Assembly: GCA_965644295.1 (NCBI GenBank)
Contig: CBFFRP010000185.1
Location: 1-64,000 of the forward strand
Direction of reading: 5' to 3'
Source of the DNA: Paraphysomonas bandaiensis
Lineage: Eukaryota; Chrysophyceae
Length of the DNA: 64,000 bases
A program made the translations under genes and the position numbers. The notes under the pieces were generated by a model, which had not been told where the DNA came from, ran no database searches, and worked only from the letters and a program-made list of their open reading frames with translations. Positions 47,428 through 58,800 of this stretch are shown piece by piece (the stretch's first letter is position 1; each line of letters starts with the position of its first letter).

Positions 47428-48840
47428 ATGATGCCTGTGTCGTCGACGATGATCTTATCGCAGTGTCGACGGAGACACTTCTTCCAGTATTTACGCCCTC
47501 GGTATATTTACCGTGTAACTGACCAGTCGGCTAGAGTGAAAGTTATTCCTGACCAACCAAACTCTTTAAGACGAAGAAATATAAACCCCTTATTAATTAA
47601 AAATTATCCCAAGCCGAAAGATACATCTGTTAGCTTTAATATTGAGAGCTCTAAAGAAACTGTGTACTTGGCTCTATTCGGAAACATGGTGATCACTCTT
47701 AGTAAGGCAGCTGTCTGTGTTATGACAGGATCTAGTGCCATGCTGTCAGAAGCAATTCACTCTCTGGTGGACTCGGGTAACCAAGCTCTACTCCTGGTTG
47801 GTCTTCGGGGTGCCGAAACAGTGGCAGACTCTCGGCACCAGTATGGGTATGGCAAAAGTATATACTTTTGGTCACTTGTATCCGCGTTGGGAACTTTCTG
47901 GTGCGGTGCTGGAATATCTATGTGGAACTCTGTGCAGGCTCTGCTTCATCCCTCTATAGAGCTGCACACCGTTGGGTGGGAGACCTGGGCAGTATTAGCC
48001 GTTGCTTTTGGAGTGGATGGCGGGGTGTTATACAAGACATTGCAGAAAGTGCGCCTTACACAGCCACCCAATCTCTCTCTGCTGCAGCACATCCGGCGCA
48101 TCCGCGATCCTACCATGCAGGCGGTGCTCATGGAGGACGCGGCTGCCTGTGGTGGGGTGCTGATTGCAGTGCTAGGAATAGGGGCTGCTCAGGTGACTGG
48201 ACTGGCGGTGCTGGACGCGCTCGCAGGGATGGGGGTATCGTGTGTACTGGGAGCAATGGGACTTTACCTCGCCCGCCTGAACCAGAAGTATTTAATGGGA
48301 CAAGCTGTGGAAACAGAGATCACGGACGGTATAAAGAGACTCCTCCTATCGCAGCGATCTATAGATGAGGTTCACTCCGTACAGTCCCAATGGGTAGGTC
48401 CCTACTCTTTCTCATATAAGGCGGAAATTGATTTCGACGGGACGTACATCGCTGCCAAATTGATGAACCGGTACAAAAGTGAGTTTCTCGATACCAAGAA
48501 TATAAAGGAGGATGAAATAAAATTGCTGCTTTCTTGGTACTCTGAAGATGTCATTCGTGAAGTGGAAATGGAAATACGTGGGTTGGAGGCACGCATTAGG
48601 CGAAGGTACCCAGAGGCCCTGTACATAGAGCTGGAGCCTGATGGAGGCAAGAACAAGGACGATGAATATATGCAGTATGCCATTGACCTGGGTCGCAGCG
48701 AGAAAGACATTTTGGACCGCGAGATGGAAAGTATAAATCAGTACGAGGCTGCTTTCATAGAAGATAAGGAGATGGATCTGTACAGAGATATGCTTGAGTA
48801 TAACAGAGGCGACAAATCCAATCAGGCAGAAGACTTGTAG
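47428..48840 (+). CDS. SLC30A9: SLC30A9/ZnT9-like cation diffusion facilitator
   Basis: 470 residues, no intron. The N-terminus is rich in Arg and poor in acidic residues (SQCRRRHFFQYLRPRYIYR), fitting a mitochondrial presequence. The cation-efflux domain (about 75-295) has the first metal site in SEAIHSLVDSGNQALL and the second at MEDAAACGGVLIA, with the GLRGAETVADSRHQYGYGK loop between membrane segments, all as in SLC30A9. The long charged C-terminus (about 300-470) with QSQWVGPYSFSYKAEIDFDG is also typical. In animals this protein controls zinc export from mitochondria; the same role is inferred here. The start at 47428 could also be the third in-frame Met; the presequence argues for the upstream one. 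Confidence 0.94.
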   Translation: MMPVSSTMILSQCRRRHFFQYLRPRYIYRVTDQSARVKVIPDQPNSLRRRNINPLLIKNYPKPKDTSVSFNIESSKETVYLALFGNMVITLSKAAVCVMTGSSAMLSEAIHSLVDSGNQALLLVGLRGAETVADSRHQYGYGKSIYFWSLVSALGTFWCGAGISMWNSVQALLHPSIELHTVGWETWAVLAVAFGVDGGVLYKTLQKVRLTQPPNLSLLQHIRRIRDPTMQAVLMEDAAACGGVLIAVLGIGAAQVTGLAVLDALAGMGVSCVLGAMGLYLARLNQKYLMGQAVETEITDGIKRLLLSQRSIDEVHSVQSQWVGPYSFSYKAEIDFDGTYIAAKLMNRYKSEFLDTKNIKEDEIKLLLSWYSEDVIREVEMEIRGLEARIRRRYPEALYIELEPDGGKNKDDEYMQYAIDLGRSEKDILDREMESINQYEAAFIEDKEMDLYRDMLEYNRGDKSNQAEDL

Positions 48841-50192
48841 CATATCGGATAAGAATTATTCAAGAGACTATCGTTTGCTTTAAGTTGTCATATTACTACC
48901 TAGATTTCGTGGAGCCGATATCTTTGTGAATAGTGTTTATTTAATTAATTTTATTCACACTCAATTGGGCTGAAGCTAATCCCGTTTGAAAAGCAGTAAT
49001 ATAATACCTGCAAATGTCACGTGACGATACACTTAGAGTATAATTGAGAATTTATTACACATATTTCAGGTGCACGTATTTTTAAGTTACTACAAAAAGG
49101 CGTAGTCTTGTGAATTACAGAGGAAATTATTAAACACCATACAAGACGACAAAATCAAGCTAAATACAAATATTCCTATCTTTTGTCTTCCATTCCGCTA
49201 TGCTTTATAATAGCGCCCTCTGTATACAATAAACAGGGATTAAATTTATATATAATTGAGGACGTTGTTTACAAAATTAAGTATTGATTAATACTACGAA
49301 ATTATTCATTCTGATACTTAATCAAAGATTTTAAAGATAAGTTTTCTTACATAAAAGAAAATCACTCTCTTTTATGTGTGGTCTGCTGTGAACTCAATAA
49401 CATCTCGATTTTACTTATTTTAAATGGCAATAATAAGACATTCACTACTATATATAACTTTCAGCAATGTTTACAGAGGAAACGTAAAGGAATATAGGAG
49501 AAAATTTATATATTTTATATTTGTCGTCATCTTGTGTGTATATTACACAGATACACATATATGTACCAGGTAAGATGTAATGTGATGACTAACTCTTTTA
49601 CCTGTTTACACCATATTATAGTTATATGTCATATAAAGTCGGGGTAATACCAAAACCTGAGAAAGTTTTCACCAGGTTTCTTATCTAAGTATTGAATGAT
49701 TATTTTACTGTAATCATGGGCATCATATATAGACTAAATTATGAGATATAGATATATTTAACCATGAGTAATACGGAGGCTATATCGTCAGCCCGAGTTC
49801 TATAATTTGGAAATTGTAGCTTTTAGTATATCTAGAGTGTATATAGCTATTCGTAGCTTGTTTGCTGTTAGAAAGGAAATTCATGTGCCTTGATTAGCAT
49901 GAAGAAAACAAACAAAATATGAAATACAAAATTTAAACCAATGGTATAATAGCTACAAAAAATAAATCCCTACCACAGACGGGTGGTGAATGAACAGCAA
50001 ACTACGAGCGGTATAGAACTACAACTGAGAATTTGTAGTTGCACGGGGCTGATTGGCACCATCATCACGTTTATGTATATTAAGCTCGATCCCTGCTAGT
50101 ATAACTGATTTGAATACTATGTATATGATATTACGCACACATTCCTGATAAAAATGACATTACCTACCCAGCGAAAGAACTGGTGCCACTAC
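48841..50192. other. AT-rich gene-free region
   Basis: 1.35 kb without open frames of note or recognised repeats. A short run at about 50024-50042 repeats the ACAACTG/TTGTAGTTG theme, weakly palindromic. Confidence 0.55.
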
Positions 50193-50640
50193 CAGGCTTG
50201 CGTAACAATTAATTGGTGACAGGTGTCCAACAATAATAATTGCAATTATTAATCAAGCATCCAATTATTGGCAATGCAATTAATTGGCAATAACTGCCAA
50301 TTAATTTCCTTTTATTCTACTGATAGATTTTAGAATAACTTTCTGAACTATAATCTCATCCCAAAAAAACTTTAACATTTTCACTCAGAAAATTCAACAT
50401 TTCAAGGTGTCTAGGTATCATTCGCTTGCAAAAATCTATTCATAACAACCTTAGCTCTGCTAAACAACCTCTCATAAACATTGGTACTGCTATACAAATA
50501 CTTCATGCAACGATATCGTGTTGGAAGTTTGATGCGTGCTTTTCGGCGCTTTCGGTTGTCTTTAAGTATACGAATTCTTAAACCACTACTCCAAATCACC
50601 TTCAGCATCAGATGCAACACCAGAAAAATTCTTGAAGTTT
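50193..50640 (-). mobile_element. hAT element relic (3' end)
   Basis: Begins CAGGCTTGCGTAACAATTAA at 50193, a diverged version of the hAT terminus at 36551. It contains, on the minus strand, a frame with TRYRCMKYLYSSTNVYERLF then SRAKVVM: the hAT C-terminal dimerisation motif. The rest of the transposase is missing or unrecognisable upstream. Confidence 0.7.
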
Positions 50641-51546
50641 GTTTGGAAGTTCTGATTACGAGAATAAGTCACTTCTACTGACATCATCATTATGATCTTC
50701 CACATCAGATGGATGGCATATAACTTATATTATAACTTGGTCTGATTTTGAGAGCTCACTCATCATTGTGTTTCCCTAAAATTTTGTATTATGATAAATC
50801 AAGTTACGTCCAAATGGCTGTCAATATCAAACATAAAAATGAAGATAGTTTCTGTTCAAACCGAATATTGAAGTTGAATGTCTGTGTTTACCCGGTGCTA
50901 GTGTGAGCGTTCTGTTGAACCCAATTCATGTCAAAAAGCACTTTTTTGACAAAAAAGGAGAATTCTACTATTCGCGACAATATACTATTGATAATGTGGC
51001 TATATACAAGCGCAGAAAAGATGTTGCTTACTAACTCTTATAACACTTCGAAATAAAGTAGTTTTCATTGTAATCAGTGGATTAAAAATTAAATATGCAG
51101 AAAAGTCAACACCACTACAAGCCTGCGCTATACCTGCACATATGGCAAAGGTACTTATATCGATTCTGTCTTCAATAACAGTACCTGTGTGTGGAAACCT
51201 TCTGATCTTATTTTCTGTATATCAATGGCACATCTAATACTAGAAACACTAAGGAATAAATACATAAATACACAAGCAATTACAGCGGGTAATGTGTTCG
51301 CGTCATCTGTGGTCCGACATACACAATAAACTACACTAAGTAATTTACAACAAGTATGCCGGTACCACGTTATCGGATGTAACTCTATCTCCTATTATAT
51401 GTGGGGATACAAGCACTGCTGACGTGCATCAGTAGTTTCAGACATCAGTGCACAGCTAATTGAAAGCATGCCAATATCAGGATCCAGGAACCAGATCTTG
51501 GGCAACCCTTCGATAGACCCCAGCGCTCCACTAGGAAGCCATTGAG
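50641..51546. other. Spacer
   Basis: 900 bp, AT-rich; nothing supportable. Confidence 0.5.
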
Positions 51547-52017
51547 TCATGCACCGCTCGGGCTATTGACTCCCTCGCTCAGCATGCAGGCCTGAAGCAG
51601 GGCCTGCATGCCACTACATTCTCCCTTTGAAACTGCCCCACCCGATACACTGCTAAAATCAATCCCCGGTACCAGCGAACACATCCCAGCTAGTGCGCGT
51701 ATGTCTTCATTTTTATGCTGCTGAAATGTACTGACATCAGGCCAGTCATCCTTATTAAAACGCTCTGAATTCCGCATTCCCAACGCATTTGTACCACTTT
51801 GTTGCTGAGGTAGAGGAGCCTTCGCCTCTGCCCATGATTGCGATGAGTAGTCGCATAACTTCGGCGATGTTTTATCGACAGAAGATATATCAGGCCAATC
51901 ATCAGCACTCCATGAGTCATCATGAAAACGATTCTGCACCACGTAGCGATACATTTTCTGCGCAGAATTAATAGCGTCCACTCCAGCCTGCTCCTGGGAC
52001 CGTTTCATACCCGACAT
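51547..52017 (-). CDS. Small unknown protein with DDWPD motifs
   Basis: 156 residues from the ATG at 52017 (MSGMKRSQEQ); the frame stays open to 52230, so an earlier start or an upstream exon is possible. Not recognised. It has two copies of an acidic-aromatic motif, SADDWPDISS and NKDDWPDVST, about 45 residues apart, and a hydrophobic C-terminal stretch (MQALLQACMLSEG). Repeated DDWPD-type motifs suggest short docking motifs in a flexible protein. Coding composition is plausible but unproven. Confidence 0.45.
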   Translation of the reverse strand: MSGMKRSQEQAGVDAINSAQKMYRYVVQNRFHDDSWSADDWPDISSVDKTSPKLCDYSSQSWAEAKAPLPQQQSGTNALGMRNSERFNKDDWPDVSTFQQHKNEDIRALAGMCSLVPGIDFSSVSGGAVSKGECSGMQALLQACMLSEGVNSPSGA

Positions 52018-52230
52018 CGATTGCAAAATAATTAATGAAGTCCTATGGTAAATTGTCTGCTTAAATATTGAGGATTCATTCCAACCCAATAAAGTATGTG
52101 ACACCGCCCTTGCCCGCAGTGTTATGTAAGTCTCACCCTCTTTTTGTGGTGGTTCTGCCTGTTGTGCGTGTTGCACTGCGGAAGTGTTGCTTGTTACATA
52201 CAGCTGCTGTGTATGTGTTGCCCTGTACAC

Positions 52231-53790
52231 ACCCCATCACCAGCAGCAGGTTAATATTCAAATTCGGCTTCTGTATAACTGTGTAACATCATCATCAGCA
52301 GTACTTAATTTAAACTGCAGCAGTATACCGTATACACATACTACACATACAGCAGTACAGCAGTGTATCCAACACAGCAGTATCTAGTCATCGGATGAGC
52401 ATATCCAGATACAGGCAGAGTAGGTATGGCTGTGTATATATGCGTGGGTTGTGTCATAAGGAGGGAGTGAAGAGCACGAACATTGCGATACGATGTGATC
52501 CATTCCACATTACATGCAAGAGGTTCCTTTCACGTAAAGATGCCACACACAGTCATATCTTACACTGTCACAATTATGTGCATAAGTTCGTGCCCAATAC
52601 TGCACGTAGGGGCTCTGAGTCAAAGCCCTTGTCATTGGGGTCCATCCACCAGTCTGTAGTTGATACTCCGACAACAGGGACCTTCCTGACTATGTACCTG
52701 ACAAGCAAGTAGTGAACGATGTATTCCGAGCATTGGGAGACTCACCGTTGAGTGAGTAGGAAGGAAGCATTCCAACTATGGCCAGAGAAAGAAAAATTGT
52801 CGGGGCTATACACCAACAGAGGTTGAGCTTCCACCTCTACGGCGCGTCTACACTGTGAAGGAGCGTAAGGTATGTTTTTGTCTGCGCTTCTCTACTTGTG
52901 TACTTGTCTACGATTTATAATATATATGTATACCAGGCTGCCTAGCTGAAGGGGTCACCTCTGCAGTAAAAACGGAGCCGTACTTGATATGGTGCTACCT
53001 TGCGGACCCTAACCGACAATAGGACAAAGCTCCTGGATATTCTTGGGTTGAAAATGTGTCGTCATTTTGTTGCTTCTTCAGAGCCCCCCCAACTACGCCA
53101 TGCTTTACGCGGATGATCTTCTCGCGTGGTGGTCCCTAGAACCATATTTCGAGCATTGACCGCGATATTATGGCCTCGAAGTTTGAGCTTCTGGACCGAT
53201 CTGATTCTGCTTCCTCACAGAAGGATGCGGAAGAGCAGCTGGGAATGTAGCGCACACGGTGTTATGAGGAGCCGGAAGAGGGGAGCCCAGTCTAATGCCT
53301 TCTCATCAAAAATCGCCGCGGCTTATTTCCATGAGAAGAGTTGGATCACCCCCGCCCGCGGTAATGCAGTGCTGAGGGCGGAGGAAGTGGAGGCGTGCAA
53401 GGTGACCATACTTCTAGCTACACTGACCTGTCTGTCTGCTAGAATGGAAGAGCGAAGTGAGTATGCGATGGAAGAGGATGAGGCCGCGGAGGGGGAGCCC
53501 TGTGTTCGCCTATACAATGGTCGTGTCAGTGGCCTACCCCAACACTGGCATCGGACAATGTGTTTCAGACCAAACCGTGGCACGGGTGCATGCGTCTGAC
53601 CCGCCTGAGGGAGGAAGTTACCCGAAAAGAACATCGAACGGTGAAGTCTCTTGAAAACTGGATGACTGAGGAGTCTAGACTGGAGATGTGAAACTCTCTC
53701 CAATCTGAAGGCGGTAATCATTTGTTTGCCAAAGTCTACCACTGTGGTGGACCCTTATATCAAGTGCAACACCAAGGTATGGTACGTCGC
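52231..53790. other. Decayed or heavily interrupted sequence
   Basis: Less AT-rich than the surrounding intergenic DNA, and with several short frames that look protein-like but change frame and contain stops. Examples: LPPLRRVYTVKERK near 52.85 kb and an EEVTRKEHRTVKSLENWM stretch near 53.63 kb. It may be a pseudogene or a gene with many introns I cannot resolve. No family recognised. Confidence 0.3.
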
Positions 53791-54884
53791 AATGCTTGAA
53801 GATCCCATTGTGTCAGCACTTGTAACACACCTGTCCCACGTGTCTAATTTTTTGTAGCTAATATATATCATGTGTGAACTGCACATCACCCAATATTAAT
53901 TTCTTCTATACTCATAATTACTTAATGTCCTGCTCATCTAGAGCAATGATTTGAAGCAAACAAGTTAACTACCATCAGCACAGGGATTGGTTGATGTGTA
54001 TGCCTCCGTTACTTGTGACTTAAGTCAATAATCAATATCCTGTCAGCAATGCTCCGAGTGTGTTTCCCTTATACGCGCACGATGTTCCTATTGTGCTTTC
54101 CGACATGCACTTCGTCGACCAATGTGTTAAGTATAAATAAAATATATAATCTATTTTCTGTTACCTTTACAATCATCACTACTATCTGAAAATTAATGTC
54201 TAACCCCTAATATTGAGGTAGGTGCTTTGCTTTGGATTGATAGAGACAAAATAATATTATTATACAAAATTATCTCCGTATCAATAGAGCTACATTCTAC
54301 AAACAGAGAGGTTGTGTGAAGTCGTATATGGGGCTTGTATTATATGTGATACACATTGGTACGTGTGAATCATTGATATTAGAGTTTATTAGTAGGCCTC
54401 GGATTCATGTTCAGCACTATATTGAATTATAGTACATGATGTTTACGAACTCAGTATTTTATTATATGTGATAATATATCGTGTGGAGTGTGTAAAGAAT
54501 TGTAATAAAAATATGATCATAAAATTCAGCAATGATAGTCAAATTTAGCAAACTCATCCCCACTACTGTGTGTGACTGACAGTGTAGCTGCGACTAAAAG
54601 CAGCTAAATTATTGGCATTTTAGTTAGGTGACAACTTCCTGAACTACAAAAGCAGTGTCCGTCACTCTCCGCAGATAATAGGAAGAGATACGTACAGGAG
54701 GAGGAGCAGTTCCCTATCATCTCATTATTATATTATTCCCCATCATATATATATAACAATGCACTAGATAGAGTCGATCCTTATGTGATATATTCAGCTC
54801 TGACATTATAGGATGAAGTTAGATCTCACAAACTAACAGTAGTAGTAGTATCACTTTAAATATAGAATAAAAAGAGTGAAGTAG
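53791..54884. other. AT-rich gene-free region
   Basis: 1.1 kb, low complexity in places (AGTAGTAGTAGT at about 54838). No gene seen. Confidence 0.5.
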
Positions 54885-55240
54885 TGAATGTCTGATTATA
54901 AGCAATAGGCGTGTAAGACAGAGTCAGAACTAATGTAGCAAGACAATTTAAATAACTACTCGTGCTTAGCTCTAGTATTATCCTACTATTTAGCGCTACG
55001 AAACTACTTGTGCGTCACCTCAAGCACCAAGGTGCAACCACTTTCGCTCTCTGTCCTTAAGGTGGGCCTATTCACGGATGCTTGACTTCAGCAGGCAGCC
55101 CAATTGCCCGGATGCCCTTGAGGTGGGCCCATTCCCGGATTCCTGTTTATTTGTCAAGGCCTCTAAAGACGTCTACACAAGTGACACTTATAAGTGTCCC
55201 TCGTACTATGAGTGGGCAGAACAATATCATCTATATATGC
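54885..55240 (-). repeat. Inverted copy of the 30.3-30.7 kb dispersed repeat
   Basis: On the minus strand this matches 30.30-30.71 kb over some 350 bp: CCGGATTCCTGTTT, the (T)GGGCCCATTCCCGGAT words, TTTAGCGCTACGAAACTAC, and AAGCAATAGGCGTGTAAGAC. The copy is diverged. A 98-codon frame through it (55078-55371) is regarded as accidental or a transposon remnant. Confidence 0.7.
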
Positions 55241-55865
55241 AGCTTACGTTAGTTTCCTGGAGAAATATCTCCGGTATTTATCCCTCAGAACACCACAAAA
55301 AAGGTGCGAGTCCGACAGTTGAGAGGAAGAAAAGTTATAGCCAGACTTGTTCAATATGTAGTATTATTTGATAACCTAGTTTAACTTGAGGTCTGGTCAT
55401 TAGTTTCAGATATCCCAATACAACTAAAGAATTTCTGAAACAGTTATGGAGGTATATCCCAATTCGGATTAGCCTGTTATAGCACACGTTTTCTCTTGTA
55501 TATGTTTCAGGACAAGGGAACACTATATTGTATTGCAATTTACTCCTAGAGTTGGTCGTACTAAGCAAGAGTTATCTACTGAAAGTGAGCAAGAAGTCGC
55601 ATTCAGGTAATGATAATAATGAATCTAGATGAAGTGAGCGATGTTAAATTGTGGAGCCTCAAAGTAAATTGCATCTGCTTGTATCAATAACAATATCATT
55701 AAATAACTATATTCGTGTTGATGCAGCATGTTGCTCTACATATGAAGGATATACAAACGAATAAATTATGATTAGTACGATTCACACTATATATTACACT
55801 AACAGTTTTACACATACAACATACAAGAACTGAACAAACCAGTTTCTATTATTACTGCATCGCTT
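55241..55865. other. Spacer
   Basis: AT-rich 3' flank of the following minus-strand gene; nothing supportable. Confidence 0.5.
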
Positions 55866-58800
55866 CTAGTCGCTGGATTCGGTCGTTTTACTGTCCGTCA
55901 TAGATTTTATCAAACTGGTGACCTTCTTGACGACCTTCTTTGGGACAGCTTCATTTCTGATTAACGTCATGAACAAATTAGGCAGGTTTGACGACTCGAA
56001 AGCGGGTCTCAAAGCAGCAATTTCGCTGAAATGAGATGTAACCATAACAATCGAATAAAGAACGTCTGGATCATAAAATCTATTCTTATTGCAGTCCTCC
56101 AGTAGAGAGCAAAGCAGTGTAGGAATATCACAAGAAATTAATTCACTCATGTTAGTATCGGCAGCATCAGTGTACACTCGACAAATAGTCATCGATACTG
56201 TCGTAAAAGACTTGGGATGAGGTAAACATATATGAAGTTCTTTGAAAAACTTCAGTAGATTTGCTGACGTGCCAAAAGCCTTCTGGTTCTCATGATTATT
56301 CTGAGCCACTAGATTCATTATTAACCTCGAAACGATATCTATAGTTTCGAAATGCTCCAAATCGCAAGTGTACGCATCCATTAGAATATCACAACCTCCT
56401 GCCTTCAGAAAATTCTTCTGGTTGGACGGTGCGTTCTCAATACAGATCCATAAGAATCGAACAGCCAACACTACAATATCCTGGACATCTAAATAATACT
56501 TGACAGTTTTTAGAAGGATCTTAAATCCAGCAAGGGAACCCGCTCGTCTCTTGTTGCTGATGACCTTTTGAGTTAACCTTATTCCAAGAGTAAGTGCTGC
56601 GGTATATACAGCGCGGTTTTTGTAGTATCGGTTAATAAAATGGTACAGTAGATTCACGGCACCGTTGGTTCCCAGCACCGCTGCTGCACCGCTAACATAG
56701 CTTATTCGCACAAGAGTTTCAAAGCCGATTAGTACAAGGTCTACTTCATCAGCAAAAGTAAATAACAGTTCCATTATAATTTCTGGTTTGTCAATCAGAG
56801 CGACCACTAATTTCGACGATATCTTCTTTTCTTTTGCATCCCGCACTTGATCATTAACGCGTTTAATTGTCTTCTTTGCCAAAGCAACATTTCTCATTTC
56901 TGACGAAACACGAATAGCATCGATAATAATATTAGCTTCTGGGGTACTGTCGATAACACTGAGAAGAGTTGCCAGTCTCAGCTGCTCCTTTGTAGCACAA
57001 TTTTCAGTCCACTTTCCTTCCATGGTATGCTCTCTGTTTTCTACAAATACTTCCTGTTGTGATGTGTCTAAAATTTGAGATTCTCGAGGCAGTTTTGTGG
57101 GCACATCAGTAGAAGGCATGGAATGATACGATGGACTTGCATTAACTACACCCGAATTCACCGGCAAGCACTCTGCTGCCTGTCCACTCTCTCCTGGCAT
57201 TCGATGGAATGAATTTGGACCAATATTGCTGTCGCAATTACCAGATGACTTATCTTCCAGTCCAGATCCATCACCTTCATCTGTAAAGTCAAGGTCTTGA
57301 GATTTTGTCCCCTTTGAAGCCGCTATTTCCCGCGAGCGGTTGATATCTCTATCCTTCGGATTGGATAATACAACGAGAGCTTGTCTCCGCGACACTGGAG
57401 CTTGAGAGGGGTCGCTCTTTGTTGATGTACTTTGTTGTCTTAGTATACTCTCCGAGGAAACTGATTTCTGTCCTGGAGACGAAAGGGATTTCTTTAGTCC
57501 CCGAGATTCGCTGGGATGCATCATTACAATATCAGAAGAATGGGCATTACCTCGCTCTTCAAGTAATACCGGTTGTCGACTTTGATCAATTTGTTCAGAC
57601 AAGGTATCCTCCCCCTTCACGTGCTTTTCCAACGACGGTTTCGCCTGACCTTTCCACTTTTCTACATCTTTCTCGGCGACTGCAGTAGCACCTCCATTAG
57701 TAGACGTCATGCTAGGGCTTTTCGACAGAAAAGAACCTGATTTCAACCGCTGGGCCCTGAGGTCTGATCTTGAGCGACCTGACAGTGAAAAGGTGCTTCG
57801 AGAAGAGCTGTGGGCAGATGCTCCGAATAGTCGGTGATAGGAGAGTGATGCGACCCTCACAACGGTAGAACTCCTAGCAGAACTCTGAATATCTAATAAA
57901 CTTCGATCCAAACCGCGAGAAAGTAGCTCCTCCTGAATCCCCGGGCAGGAACAAAACCTATACAGCAAGGTGATAGTTGTTTTCAACACGTCATCGTCCA
58001 CGCTATTGTCTTCAAAAATAGTTTTCAAAAGCATGCAAAATCCAGCAGCATGCACAGACTGGATGTTATCTTCATTCTTGCTGCACACTCCCATAACAAG
58101 TAGGCTGACTTGAACAAACGTTCCTCTACTTTTTACTCGACTTGCGAGCAAACAGTCAAAGTATACTTGGAACGCTGCTGGGACGCCTAAACGTTTTTGG
58201 TTACCAAAATGATTGTTGTAGCACAACACTAAAGCAATCCTTGATACCGCACTAATAATCTCGAAGTCAAAGACACAGGCCCTCATGGTGTCTATTACAC
58301 ACTCACACACACCAGCTTCTCCCATCCTATCCATAATCACGGGAGAATCTCTACAGAGAGTACACAGCAGCTTCACTATATGATGAACCATATCACGAAC
58401 AGATATAAATCTTAACAACGACTCCCCTAATACTCTACAGTTCTCCCTGTTGCCTAAGCGGTGCTTATTTTTCGCAGTACGTGCCACTAGGTTTTGAGCT
58501 AGCTTTACCGCTTTACTACATATTTCTTCGTGACCACATAGCTTTTTCAATACAATCACTAACAAGTCCAAATACCCACTGGTTCCGACTTCTTCGCGAA
58601 GATTTCTATCATTTCGTGACGCAAGAATGGCTTCCATAATATCCAATCCTAAATTCTGTAAAAACGGATTGGCATAAAACTCTCGCATTAGTGTAACAAC
58701 GGCAAAGAAGTCAGGGAACACTATATCCACAATTGATCGAATTTTGTCATGCGCTAATTCTTGAGATGCAGAGTCCAGAAGATTCTTGACGCGGGTGCAA

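Noticed and set aside
53090-53150. Reverse transcriptase YxDD box (NYAMLYADDLLAWW)
   Set aside because: Only the four-residue core fits; the flanks show no other RT motif and the frame closes within about 25 codons. Probably chance.
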